Below, in pieces: positions 1-8,399 of a stretch of 64,000 nucleotides of DNA. Source of the stretch: Sphingopyxis sp. (GTDB lineage Bacteria; Pseudomonadota; Alphaproteobacteria; Sphingomonadales; Sphingomonadaceae); assembly GCA_002733865.1 (NCBI GenBank), contig NVXM01000007.1:62001-126000 (forward strand), given 5' to 3'. A model generated the notes under the pieces. That model was given only the letters and a program-made list of their open reading frames with translations, ran no database searches and had not been told where the DNA came from. The stretch's first letter is position 1, and each line of letters starts with the position of its first letter. The position numbers and the translations under genes are program-made.

Positions 1-1
1 A

Positions 2-1078
2 TGGGTTCGTCATGGCGAACAGCAGGGAAAGATATCAGCCACACTGCGAACGAGTGATTGGGAAGAACGCAAGCTTGAATTCGTAATCAATGCGGATGAC
101 AATGTTCGCACTATATATTCCAATAATCTGGCGGGCTTGGAACTACTTGACGAGGCTTTGGAACATGCAAGCCAAAACTATTTTACAGTAGCCTACGGCC
201 CTTTTCGTAGAGTGAGTTCGGAATCTGGAGTGATGAATTCTTCGAGTTCGGTCCAAGGGCTTTCGCCTAGGGCCGAAAGCCTGATAACATTATTCGATAA
301 AGATGCGCAGGTACACCCACTACAGAGTTGGGCTATGGATTTAGACTATCAAAGAGGTGAAGAGGGCATAGAAATCGTTAGGGAGTCAATGAACAAATTG
401 ATGCCTGATGTTGAGTTCGTAGGGATTGAAAAGAAGCAAAAAACATTGATCTTCAATACTCCCGATGGACATGTTCCCTTAGAACATTTGAGTGATGGCT
501 ATCAGAACGTCGCAGCATGGATTGGCGACCTTCTATACAGGGTTACCGAAGCATTCGCTCATTATAAAAAACCGCTCGAAGCGCGTGGACTGCTATTGAT
601 CGATGAGGTTGATGCTCATTTGCATCCGGCATGGCAACGAAGGTTGCGACAATTTTTGAGCAATACTTTGCCCAACTTTCAAATCGTGGCCACGACTCAT
701 TCTGCGCTAACTCTGCAACAAGCGCATCACGGAGACGCCACCGTTCTTTCGCGAAACCAAGACAATTTCGTGGAGGCAAATCAATTTCCAACAGATCCAT
801 CGAAATTACGTTTGCATCAAATCTATGATTTGGCGTTCAAGATTGACTCTTTAGATTCTTGGGAAATTGAGCAGAGTAAGAACGAATATCGAAAACTGTC
901 AGCCAAAGAAAAAGATGGGCTGTCCGACAATGAGCGAATTCAGTTGGAACAGGCTACGAGAACCCTTGAAATATTGCCAGATCATGGGCCCGACGGATTG
1001 GGGAATGAGGCGATGCAAGATTTTCTCTCTGAGCTAAAAAATGCAACAGCAGAAATCGCAAAGATGGCCAAGGAGTAG
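2..1078 (+). CDS. ptuA: Septu PtuA-like AAA ATPase, 5' end outside window
   Basis: This is an ATPase of the SMC/ABC-like AAA group used as the regulatory subunit in Septu and in some retron systems. The frame is open from the first bases, so the gene starts left of the window and its Walker A is not visible; 358 residues are seen. An ABC-type signature LSDGYQN is at about nt 488, a Walker B GLLLIDEVDAHLHP at about nt 587, and an H-switch ATTHSA at about nt 689. The stop is two bases before a GTG start of an HNH nuclease gene, the PtuA-PtuB arrangement. The base composition is AT-rich relative to the rest of the window. In characterised systems PtuA holds the PtuB nuclease in a complex. It could be a retron effector ATPase or another OLD-like ATPase. 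Confidence 0.7.
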   Translation, partial: WVRHGEQQGKISATLRTSDWEERKLEFVINADDNVRTIYSNNLAGLELLDEALEHASQNYFTVAYGPFRRVSSESGVMNSSSSVQGLSPRAESLITLFDKDAQVHPLQSWAMDLDYQRGEEGIEIVRESMNKLMPDVEFVGIEKKQKTLIFNTPDGHVPLEHLSDGYQNVAAWIGDLLYRVTEAFAHYKKPLEARGLLLIDEVDAHLHPAWQRRLRQFLSNTLPNFQIVATTHSALTLQQAHHGDATVLSRNQDNFVEANQFPTDPSKLRLHQIYDLAFKIDSLDSWEIEQSKNEYRKLSAKEKDGLSDNERIQLEQATRTLEILPDHGPDGLGNEAMQDFLSELKNATAEIAKMAKE

Positions 1079-1080
1079 GA

Positions 1081-1926
1081 GTGAGCATGATACCGTTAAC
1101 GCGCGACAGGGCTGCTATTCACGATTCTTTTGTTGATCCAGGACGGCATACAAATCTCACAGAACTATTTAGAGAAGCTCAGGCCGACCGACTGTCCCTA
1201 AAACCTGTAAAAGATAAAGTATTTGCGGGAAGTCGCTGGAAAAAAGCCAAAACACAACTATCAGTGGAAACTGGTGCGAAGTGCGCTTTTTGTGAAACGC
1301 CGACCTCAGCAGGCTATTATGGTGATGTTGAGCATTTTAGGCCGAAATCCATTTATTGGTGGCTAGCCTATTGCTACGATAATTACCTTTACAGTTGCAG
1401 GGTATGTAACGGGAAAAAAAGTGACAGGCATCGGATTTCTGGGACGCAAATTCCCGAACCAAATTTGTCGGCAGCAAACAGCGATGCGGCAATCCTCTCT
1501 GCCGCAAAAAATGCTTCACCTGACCCAAGTGATATCACCAAACTCTCAACTTTAATTAGCCAAGCAAAAGCTGAAAAAGCGCATTTGCCTGACCCCTATT
1601 CCACAGATCCTCGTTTATTGTTTGCTTGGGATGCCGATGAGGTGCTTCGTGAAGTTCGCGTTAAACCTCGTCAGCCTCATGACGCTGATTGCCTACAAGC
1701 ATTTGAAGCAGTGAGCGATATTGTAGATATAAATCGTCCCGAACTATTATATTGGCGCTGGCAGACCTATGAGCATCTTAAAGAGCTAAAGGACATGCTT
1801 ATACTCCTAGACCAGACAGAAGCGCATATTACATTGCTGGGTATTTTGAAAAAACTAACTGAAGCAGCCAAACCCTACTCAGCAATGTCTCTCTATTTTT
1901 TACACGACGAATGGGGTCTATTCTGA
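1081..1926 (+). CDS. ptuB: HNH endonuclease of the PtuB / TIGR02646 type
   Basis: This is a 281-residue HNH nuclease, the likely toxic effector of the pair with the upstream ATPase. The zinc/HNH core is clear: CAFC at residues 68-71, DVEHFRPK with H85, then CRVCNGKKSD with C106, C109 and N110. This C-x2-C, H, C-x2-C-N order is that of PtuB and of the HNH proteins linked to type I-A retrons. GTG at 1081 and ATG at 1087 both have a good AGGAG sequence about five bases upstream, so the start could shift by two residues. It follows the ATPase stop by two bases, which implies translational coupling. Family knowledge: Septu PtuB nicks or degrades nucleic acid once released. Which targets this protein cuts is unknown. 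Confidence 0.75.
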   Translation: MSMIPLTRDRAAIHDSFVDPGRHTNLTELFREAQADRLSLKPVKDKVFAGSRWKKAKTQLSVETGAKCAFCETPTSAGYYGDVEHFRPKSIYWWLAYCYDNYLYSCRVCNGKKSDRHRISGTQIPEPNLSAANSDAAILSAAKNASPDPSDITKLSTLISQAKAEKAHLPDPYSTDPRLLFAWDADEVLREVRVKPRQPHDADCLQAFEAVSDIVDINRPELLYWRWQTYEHLKELKDMLILLDQTEAHITLLGILKKLTEAAKPYSAMSLYFLHDEWGLF

Positions 1927-2015
1927 ATTACGTGTGCTAGTTTCTCTATGCCAAATTCGGGTAAGTCTCAGTTTGAATTTGAACGGCTGTTCTGGGGCCG
2001 GAGCAGCTCGTGTAA

Positions 2016-3023
2016 GTGCGCGTGATGGAATTGGTCGACCCCAACTTTACTGGGCTTTTCGCAACGCCCGAGGATGGCGAATATCGCGTCATATCATTCG
2101 CGCCTGCCGTTCGTGCGATGTCAGGTCGCCCGGGGCTATCCGCTATGACGGCGGATCAGTATCGCCGCTTTGAGGACGGGCGCCTCCTTCTCGCCGGCCT
2201 CCTCGCCATTGAAGAAGCTTATGATGTGACGATGGGTAACTATCTCGAGCTTGAGGAAACTGTCTTACGGCTCGCAACACTTGAGCTTGCCCAGCGGCGC
2301 CCCGACGGCCGCGACGAACATTTCGATACAGCTCGCCGCTCTTGCCATCGCACGCTTGCAAATCTTCTCTCAGCATCGCGAGCTTTTCAGGATCATACCC
2401 AACGGCTCGCCTCCTCAATCGGTGGCAGCTTCAGTGATTGCGATCTCGCTGCGGTCAGGGCCAGTTTCAGCCGAGCCTACGACGGCGCGGAAGGTTTTCG
2501 ATTCATGAGTGCACTGCGCAACCATGCTCAGCATTTTGGCGTGTCGGTCTCTGGAGTCGCGCATACGCGAATGGTGGCTGACCCAGACGCGCATGGGAAT
2601 GAGCATTACGTTACGACGACTCCTTATCTTCTCCTCTCGGACCTGCGGGCGAACGGTCAATTCAAGGCGACCATCCTTGCCGAGGCAGAAGCAACGGCTC
2701 AGAACGGACCGCATGGCGAGCCGATCGTGCCGGTCATTCCAATGGCGCGGCAGTATGTTGCCGGCCTGTCATCGGTAATGTCGGACATTCGCCAACTCTA
2801 CGCTGACCGGGAAGCCACAGAGTTAAACTTGCTCTATTCCGCATATTATCATTATAGCGGATGGTTCACGAAGGGCGCGCCAGTTGGCATGCATGTCGCA
2901 CCAGAGCCAAACCCTGACGGGTCCGTGACCTATTTCGGAACCGACGCCCATTTCAAGGCACTAACGCTGCGCGAGGTAAACGGCGAACTGGGCATTCTTA
3001 CTCGAACGAGTATTCGTCAGTAG
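2016..3023 (+). CDS. Unassigned 335-aa protein with HEPN-like RNxxxH motif
   Basis: I do not recognise this protein as a named family. It is 335 residues, soluble, with no signal peptide or membrane segment. The middle (about 55-175) looks helical, and at residues 168-173 it has LRNHAQHFG, which contains R-N-x3-H, the R-x4-H arrangement with a polar residue after the arginine that is typical of catalytic HEPN RNase domains. The C-terminal third is mixed and contains several aromatic residues. The start is GTG with GGAG 12 bases upstream; GTG 2022 and ATG 2025 are alternatives. It lies between the PtuAB-like pair (same strand, about 90 bp away) and the CBASS operon (convergent, 41 bp away). 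Its composition is less AT-rich than PtuAB. An RNase or defence role is an inference from the motif and neighbourhood. Confidence 0.6.
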   Translation: MRVMELVDPNFTGLFATPEDGEYRVISFAPAVRAMSGRPGLSAMTADQYRRFEDGRLLLAGLLAIEEAYDVTMGNYLELEETVLRLATLELAQRRPDGRDEHFDTARRSCHRTLANLLSASRAFQDHTQRLASSIGGSFSDCDLAAVRASFSRAYDGAEGFRFMSALRNHAQHFGVSVSGVAHTRMVADPDAHGNEHYVTTTPYLLLSDLRANGQFKATILAEAEATAQNGPHGEPIVPVIPMARQYVAGLSSVMSDIRQLYADREATELNLLYSAYYHYSGWFTKGAPVGMHVAPEPNPDGSVTYFGTDAHFKALTLREVNGELGILTRTSIRQ

Positions 3024-3064
3024 ATCCAAGCAGCATCAATAGACGCGATCATTCTGTAGAAATT

Positions 3065-4204
3065 TCAACTCGGCGTTTCACCGATTGTCAAAGTCTCAAC
3101 AAAACCGGTCCCCCTGGCTTGGTCAAAGATGCGCAAGGGTAAATCCGCCTTTGGCATCCAGACGCGTCCGGTCTCCACAGCAAGCGAGACAGGGAGGGCC
3201 GGAAAGAGATTGATGACGCTCTTTTCGCCATGCCGCGCTTTGATGTCGTTGTACATCTTTCGCAGCGCGCTCCGAAAAGCCGCCAGATCTTCTGGCTGTC
3301 TCACGACGTCATTTCCAGGTTCCGCAATCGACAACGACCAGATCGCCGCGTCCTTCCCCAAGACTTCGTAGATCCGATCGTCCGTAACGGTCGCACTTAC
3401 CGCCAGCTTGAGTGCGATCGCACAGTTGAAATCATGTGTGGGTTCGACGCGGATATACTTAAGCGGTGGCTTGTCTCGCTGCCATTGCCACGTCGGAGGT
3501 TCACGGTGCAGCTGGTGGACGGTCGTTGGCACGATGTCGTAAAGCAGCCTCCCAAGTTCGATCAGCAGTGGCTGCGGCGCGAGCGCGAATACGCTCAAAT
3601 GCCGTATTTCCTGGCGTTCGATCCGACCTCGGACCTTATCTGCAAATAGTCTGTCGAGATTGCTGCGCTGGAGTGTCCAGAACCCCGGTTCGTGATCCCT
3701 GAAGGACTGATTGAGTAATTCGAGATCAATCGTCTGGCGGGTTGCGGGGTGACGCTCGGGCATCATCGCAGCAAAGATGGCTTTCGTGGAAACGAGCGCT
3801 TCGCTGTTGGCGATCGTCGCACCAAAGCGAATCACGTGCGACGCTCGTTCTTCATCGATATCTGTGTTTGTCTCGACGCGATCCTCGTGGGCCTTCTTCA
3901 TGGACAGAAGGAGCACTTCGGGGTGTTCCGCTTCGGCATCGACGTCGATCAACTTATGATGCCGAGCGCACATCAACATCAGATTCGACAGCTCCTTGGC
4001 AAGAAGGGGTGATCTGATCGGATCGCCACGCGGTCCGCCCGGCACGTCGGCGACGATATGAGCGATGAAACCGTAGAGTCCATCCTCCTTGCCGGCAATT
4101 AGATTGCCGACCAAATCCTCGTTGCAACCGCGATACTCGCATCTCCCGGCGGCCCGTGCCCAGATCGCGGAACGGACATTTATTGGAATACTGGACTTCG
4201 ACAC
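3065..4204 (-). CDS. cap5: Cap5, HNH-SAVED CBASS effector nuclease
   Basis: This is the effector of the CBASS operon. The N-terminal HNH domain has C22 and C27 (RCEYRGC), H49 (GFIAHIVAD), N74 and C79 (LSNLMLMC), then HHKLID at 82-87. From about residue 200 a SAVED domain follows ([18 protein letters not shown]), the sensor for cyclic oligonucleotides. In studied Cap5 proteins, binding of the CD-NTase product makes SAVED oligomerise and the HNH domain degrade DNA nonspecifically. I chose GTG 4204 over an ATG 20 codons upstream because AGGAGAG lies eight bases before the GTG and the ATG would overlap cap3 by 47 bp; this gives 379 residues, normal for the family. It is the last gene of the operon, 13 bp after cap3. 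Confidence 0.9.
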   Translation of the reverse strand: MSKSSIPINVRSAIWARAAGRCEYRGCNEDLVGNLIAGKEDGLYGFIAHIVADVPGGPRGDPIRSPLLAKELSNLMLMCARHHKLIDVDAEAEHPEVLLLSMKKAHEDRVETNTDIDEERASHVIRFGATIANSEALVSTKAIFAAMMPERHPATRQTIDLELLNQSFRDHEPGFWTLQRSNLDRLFADKVRGRIERQEIRHLSVFALAPQPLLIELGRLLYDIVPTTVHQLHREPPTWQWQRDKPPLKYIRVEPTHDFNCAIALKLAVSATVTDDRIYEVLGKDAAIWSLSIAEPGNDVVRQPEDLAAFRSALRKMYNDIKARHGEKSVINLFPALPVSLAVETGRVWMPKADLPLRIFDQARGTGFVETLTIGETPS

Positions 4205-4217
4205 CTCTATATCTCTC

Positions 4218-4682
4218 CTACGCTGACTTTCCCAAATGAACCTCGACGGCTTGAGGCTGTCCACTGCGGTCGAACAATGTTGCGCTCATCATCAGGTCCC
4301 ACCACCGCTTTCGCACGACCAACAGCACCGCGAATTCTATATCGCGTTCGCCATGGACGAGACTTTCCATCGACGTCATGTCTTCACTGCTTGGAATAGG
4401 CGGATGATTGGGGTGCGAGTGCCATTCCCCGAGATAATTGAAGCATGAATAATCGCTCCCGGTGCGCTGGAAGAAGTTGGCAAGCGCGTTCTGGTGATCG
4501 TCGACCGAGCGCACGAAATGTGCTGCACTGCCTCGCTGGCTATCGACTGTGAAGTCGACAAGTTTAAAATCTCCCGGCGCGAGTTGCTCGGCCATGAGTA
4601 TGCCGCCGATCTCCAATCTGCCTGCCCGGCTGACTTCACGTCTCATACGGCTTCGCAGTGGCTTGGGAAAATCAAGCCGCAT
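4218..4682 (-). CDS. cap3: Cap3, JAMM-type CBASS deconjugating peptidase
   Basis: This is a 154-residue MPN/JAB domain protein. The JAMM zinc site is complete: E24 in [10 protein letters not shown]88 and H90 in [11 protein letters not shown], then S98-x2-D101 (SSEDM). In type II CBASS, Cap3 removes proteins that Cap2 has attached to the C-terminus of the CD-NTase and so counteracts priming of the cyclase. The ATG overlaps the cap2 stop by one base (TAATG), which implies coupled translation. Its position between cap2 and the effector is normal for long-form type II CBASS. The domain and context together leave little doubt. Confidence 0.92.
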   Translation of the reverse strand: MRLDFPKPLRSRMRREVSRAGRLEIGGILMAEQLAPGDFKLVDFTVDSQRGSAAHFVRSVDDHQNALANFFQRTGSDYSCFNYLGEWHSHPNHPPIPSSEDMTSMESLVHGERDIEFAVLLVVRKRWWDLMMSATLFDRSGQPQAVEVHLGKSA

Positions 4683-6409
4683 TACTCTGTATCGGCTTTA
4701 GTCGTGTCGGGGAAGAAGTCGCGGACGAATGCGTCGAGCTCCTCGGCAATGTTTTCATCCTTCACCGGACCCCAGGCCCCCTCGGGTACCAGCGTGATTG
4801 GCCAGGTGTCGAATGGTGCCCCGAAGATCCAAGCAGATTGAAGACCTATCGCGTAGGCCGTCGCAGGGAAGTGCGTCTCCGTCCGCACAAGTGTATCGAT
4901 GACGAACCTCGCCATATGGCTTGCGATGGCAGATACTTCGGCGTCACCGGCAATGAGCGGGGGCGCTCCGTCGGGTAGGTCGAGGTCGTATTGGATCGCG
5001 CTCCCTTCCGGGGGCTCCACTCCGCGATCCATGCACCACTGCTGAATCTGCCTGCGCGCGGCATGCGGAACCGGGTCATGGTCGGGACGAAGACGAGCGA
5101 CGAGACCGCCAATCCCCCCCGCGAAAACCTCTCCCCACACGAGAGTCTTCTTTTCATTGCGCGCTGCCGATGCGCACAGGTTGAAGACCTGCGGATCGGC
5201 GGTTGCATCGACGATGACATCGCAGCTGCCGATCGCGACCAGCGCCGAGTCGGTCAGCGCCGAGCTTTCCTGGGCGCCGAGGCCAACTCGGAAAGCTCGC
5301 ACTTTCGCCGATGGATTTAGGTTGGTTATTCGGGCTTTTACGGCGTCAGGCTTGTTGAGTCCGACCGAATTCCAGTCGAGGTCGTTGCGTACGACATTTC
5401 CGGCAAAGAAGGCGTCGCCATCGACGAGTACGAAATTGCCGCATCCAGACCGGGCCAGAGACGCAGCAATCTTCGCTCCCACCGAGCCGCAACCGACGAT
5501 CGCGACGGACTTGGCCGCCAGATGCATATAGGGTTCTGGCAGTCGCTTCGCGGCCGCCGGAGCAAGCACGGTCCGATAATCATGGATCGGGCGGCGCCCT
5601 GTGCCCGACGCGAGCGACATCATCCTGACCGTGCCGAGACATTCGACGATAAGGACGAGCTCATCGGTCGAACCGGCGAACCGTTCGGTCAGATCTTCAC
5701 GAGCGGAAGCCGAAACAATCCCTTCCATGAAATCGTAGTCAGCCTTTACTTTGCCCAGGAAAGCCTCTCCGAGGCGAACGAAGATGCCCTTACGAATACG
5801 GAATTCGGGGATCTGCCCTGCTGCGTTCCAGTATTCGCCGTCGCAGCCGATCTGCCAGAGGTGAGCCAGCCACCGCCCGGCGGTGAGATGCTCGGTGATC
5901 TGCGCATCGACGATTTTCACCAAAGGCACTTTGGCCACAGACGTAAGGACATCTTCGGGCAGGATGAAACGGAGGTTGGTATTACGTATGTCCTGCCCGA
6001 CAGTTGTCTTATGGGCATCGGCTACGACAGCGACTTCGTCGGGCGCGGGTGATTCGCCCATAAGGAGTCGGTGAGAACTCTCGATCATCATTGCGCCGGT
6101 CCATGACGGATCCCAGTTGTCGGGCCGAATTTCGAGGCACAATTCTCCACCGGCACCATACTGATGACCCGACAGCCGCACTTCTTCGCGCGAAGTGACC
6201 TGGGGCGGCATGTCGGGAAAGAAGCTGGGGTAGGTTATCGTCAGCGGGACGGTTTCACCGTGCCGGTCGATCTCGAAATCGGCGCTTAGCTTTGCATCGT
6301 TCGCCAACCGCCATGTGACGTTCAATAGCCATATAGACCGATCTTCAAGCTCGGCGATTGCAAGCCGTTCGCTTCTCGCCCTGCTGGGCTGCGAAGTCCA
6401 CCAGATCAC
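4682..6409 (-). CDS. cap2: Cap2, E2-E1 fusion CBASS conjugating enzyme
   Basis: This is a ubiquitin-transfer-like enzyme of 575 residues. An E2-like N-terminal domain has the P-F/Y-P type motif (ITYPSFFPDMPP, 58-69) and the predicted E2 cysteine C91 in GGELCLEIRPDNW. A ThiF/E1 domain follows from about residue 295, with the ATP-binding GCGSVG (307-311 region), D330 in VLVDGD and the R341-N-D adenylation segment; C459 (QQWCMDRG) is a candidate E1 cysteine. In known systems Cap2 joins the CD-NTase C-terminus to target proteins and raises cyclase activity. The frame continues 77 codons further into the CD-NTase gene, but GTG 6409 overlaps the CD-NTase stop as GTGA with AAAGGG just upstream, and the E2 fold begins there, so I place the start there. 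Confidence 0.92.
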   Translation of the reverse strand: MIWWTSQPSRARSERLAIAELEDRSIWLLNVTWRLANDAKLSADFEIDRHGETVPLTITYPSFFPDMPPQVTSREEVRLSGHQYGAGGELCLEIRPDNWDPSWTGAMMIESSHRLLMGESPAPDEVAVVADAHKTTVGQDIRNTNLRFILPEDVLTSVAKVPLVKIVDAQITEHLTAGRWLAHLWQIGCDGEYWNAAGQIPEFRIRKGIFVRLGEAFLGKVKADYDFMEGIVSASAREDLTERFAGSTDELVLIVECLGTVRMMSLASGTGRRPIHDYRTVLAPAAAKRLPEPYMHLAAKSVAIVGCGSVGAKIAASLARSGCGNFVLVDGDAFFAGNVVRNDLDWNSVGLNKPDAVKARITNLNPSAKVRAFRVGLGAQESSALTDSALVAIGSCDVIVDATADPQVFNLCASAARNEKKTLVWGEVFAGGIGGLVARLRPDHDPVPHAARRQIQQWCMDRGVEPPEGSAIQYDLDLPDGAPPLIAGDAEVSAIASHMARFVIDTLVRTETHFPATAYAIGLQSAWIFGAPFDTWPITLVPEGAWGPVKDENIAEELDAFVRDFFPDTTKADTE

Positions 6410-7608
6410 GCAAAGCCCTTTGGCTTGCTCGGCACACGAGGGGTGGCTCCGAAGGAGGGTGCCGCGGCACCCGATGCCACCACTGCGCCCCGTAGTAACG
6501 ATCCGGATCCACCCAAGGCGCGGTCCTTGGCCCGCTTTGCCAGCTCTACGCCGACGTGCGGCGAGAGCGTTTCGGTGATGACCTGAGGATCGTTGAGACC
6601 GGCGACCTCGGCGAAATCGTCGCGCGCTTGCTGTAACCAATCAAAGAAAGACCGCTCGCGCTCGGGAAACTCGGCCCATTTGTCCGCGAAGTTCTCCAGA
6701 GGATCGCTCGGATTGCGGATGATCGCCATGTTTTGCTGATCGCGCTCGACGTACCGGTCCATCCCCGAGAGGATGGCGAGAAGCGCTTCCGCAATATCTT
6801 CTTCGCCTGAATAGGCGTGCGCCGCCAGGGTGGTGATGATGATTGAGATCGGGCAGCAATTGATCTCATCGTTTTCGAACATCATGTCCCGATGTCGCTT
6901 GAGGATCATGATTGAGGCCTGTAGCGGCGTCTGGACCCGGTAATCGGGAATGTCGTCAACGCTGGCGCTGATCGACTTGGCGAGCTTCTCCTTACGCTCG
7001 TTCAGCACGACGATCATGCGCGACTTGAACCATTCGAGATAGCCCTTCGGATTTGAACGAGGCCATTGGTCAGTGATCAGCCGATAGTCGGGCCTCTCAT
7101 TGTCGGTAATAGCGATAGCGGTGCTGGCCCAATGGGCATTCAGGCTCCTGGCTTCCAGCATCTTACGGACTTCAGTACCATTTGGAAGTGCGGGAACAAC
7201 ATCCATATGGAATTGCGCGCCGTCGGCGTAATTGAGCGTCCAGCAGCGGCGACCCTCGCGCAGGGGCTTCACCATGCTGTTGGATTTGCGGTAAGCTTCG
7301 ATCTCCCGGCCAAGAAGTATCTTGAGACGTTCCTGGCTTAGGCTGGCCTTGCCGAGACGCTTGAGTTCGCACACCGCGTCGATATCGTATTCTTCATCGA
7401 GATTGAGCGGCTTGATCACTGTGCCAAGGCCGAACGAGCCTTGGACATAGACGGCAGGGTCGTACTGCGCGATCGTGGAATCGGTTCGGTTGAGCCATCG
7501 ACCAAGCGACTGATAGCTGTCATTTGCCTGTTCGTAGCGCGTGTCGCTGATGCTCAATTCCTCTACGAGCGCGTCGATGAACCGGCGGGATGATGTACTG
7601 GCAGCCAT
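6406..7608 (-). CDS. CBASS CD-NTase (cyclic oligonucleotide synthase)
   Basis: This is a 400-residue nucleotidyltransferase, the sensor-cyclase of the operon. The core is intact: QGSFGLGT (G57-S58), the metal ligands D75 and D77 in DEEYDIDAV, and a third acidic residue D136 in FHMDVVPA. It would make a cyclic di- or trinucleotide on phage infection to activate Cap5. Cap5 homologues respond to 3',2'-cGAMP made by CdnG-clade enzymes, so a CdnG-like cyclase is a reasonable guess, but I cannot assign the clade by eye. The C-terminus is a flexible Gly/Ala/Ser/Pro-rich tail ending in Gly-Phe-Ala, suited to Cap2 conjugation. It is first in the operon; the 3' end overlaps the cap2 start by four bases. 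Confidence 0.93.
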   Translation of the reverse strand: MAASTSSRRFIDALVEELSISDTRYEQANDSYQSLGRWLNRTDSTIAQYDPAVYVQGSFGLGTVIKPLNLDEEYDIDAVCELKRLGKASLSQERLKILLGREIEAYRKSNSMVKPLREGRRCWTLNYADGAQFHMDVVPALPNGTEVRKMLEARSLNAHWASTAIAITDNERPDYRLITDQWPRSNPKGYLEWFKSRMIVVLNERKEKLAKSISASVDDIPDYRVQTPLQASIMILKRHRDMMFENDEINCCPISIIITTLAAHAYSGEEDIAEALLAILSGMDRYVERDQQNMAIIRNPSDPLENFADKWAEFPERERSFFDWLQQARDDFAEVAGLNDPQVITETLSPHVGVELAKRAKDRALGGSGSLLRGAVVASGAAAPSFGATPRVPSKPKGFA

Positions 7609-7936
7609 GCTTAAGTGAGCCTTTTGAACAAAATGAGGTCTTTTCTGTTATTAAGGCAGTACCATGGTGCGGGCAAGCGTGCCAGCATCGAGCTTGCACA
7701 GTTAGATCATCGACCTAACCCGGCCTTAGAAGCTCGTCTATTGCAGCTTCTTTCTGTCCGAATACCGGTCCATACCACCGGTTTCTCTTAAGGGCAGCTC
7801 TCTGGATTGCCGATCATTGCGATAAACGACCGAGATGGGGCGCAAAGCGGACACGGGACTCTAGGTATCAGGTCGATAATCATCCAACTCTGCGATCATG
7901 CTACCCTTCTAAACGGGATAGATTAAAGATGGTGAA
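7609..7936. other. Intergenic region upstream of the CBASS operon
   Basis: These 328 bp lie between the CD-NTase start and the end of the recombinase remnant. I see no credible gene on either strand. The half next to the CD-NTase is AT-rich and must hold the operon promoter, but no convincing -35/-10 pair or strong ribosome site stands out; an AAGG lies about 15 bases before the ATG. No terminator-like hairpin with a T tract was recognised. Confidence 0.5.
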
Positions 7937-8263
7937 TTATTCCACCGCCGCCGGCCACATTCCCTGCCCATAAAGTTGTCGGGGGCTGATTTGTCGCTTG
8001 GGTGTCGGCAACCCGAACAGCTTACGTTGGACGGCCCAGTCAGTGGGGATATTGGACTTGAGCAGAATATCTCGCGTTAGCGCTGCTGGCTGCGTGCCGT
8101 CGAGGATTGCAGTTACGATGTCACGTGCGAGGTAATTCAGCCTGATCAGACGGGCAAAAAATGTGGGCCGGCAGTTTTGTTTGTGGGCCAGATCTTCAAT
8201 GGACCACTCTCTGTGCTCTTCCACAAGCCGTTGGTTCGTGCTTTTCCTGTGTAGATTGCGCAC
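7937..8263 (-). pseudogene. C-terminal remnant of a large serine recombinase
   Basis: The 108 codons resemble only the C-terminal end of large serine recombinases (resolvase with zinc ribbon): the stretch ARLIRLNYLARDIVTAIL and the following DGTQPAALTRD..LL and WAVQRKLFGLP match the usual tail pattern '..PDIV.AIL.G.QP..LT...L......W..QR..LG'. The catalytic resolvase domain and the recombinase domain are absent, and a TAG stop lies five codons before the first possible start (GTG 8263). It is therefore a decayed fragment of an older integrase, left beside the newer tyrosine integrase. Nothing suggests that it makes a functional protein. Confidence 0.65.
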
Positions 8264-8305
8264 CGCTGGATCGGACTAGTTTGGTTCACCGACATAGGAC
8301 ATCTC

Positions 8306-8327
8306 CAAAAAAAGCTGATTTTCAGCT
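8306..8327 (-). terminator. Possible rho-independent terminator
   Basis: Read on the minus strand, a short perfect hairpin (six-base arms AGCTGA and TCAGCT around a short A-rich loop) runs directly into seven T residues. It is AT-rich and only moderately stable. It would end transcripts from the small membrane ORF at 8400-8513 or read-through from the integrase gene. Confidence 0.45.
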
Positions 8328-8399
8328 AAATATCGGGGCAGAGCAATGTCGCCCCTCGTATCCCTCCGGTCGAATCCAATTCAACGGCATTTATATTTT

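Noticed and set aside
1934-2173. A 79-codon frame across the gap before the HEPN-like gene
   Set aside because: It overlaps the start of the 335-residue protein and shows no domain or ribosome site.
6410-6640. Upstream extension of cap2 into the CD-NTase gene
   Set aside because: The 77 codons are Arg/Ser/Gly-rich, mirror the CD-NTase frame and lack a ribosome site; GTG 6409 with a GTGA overlap is better.
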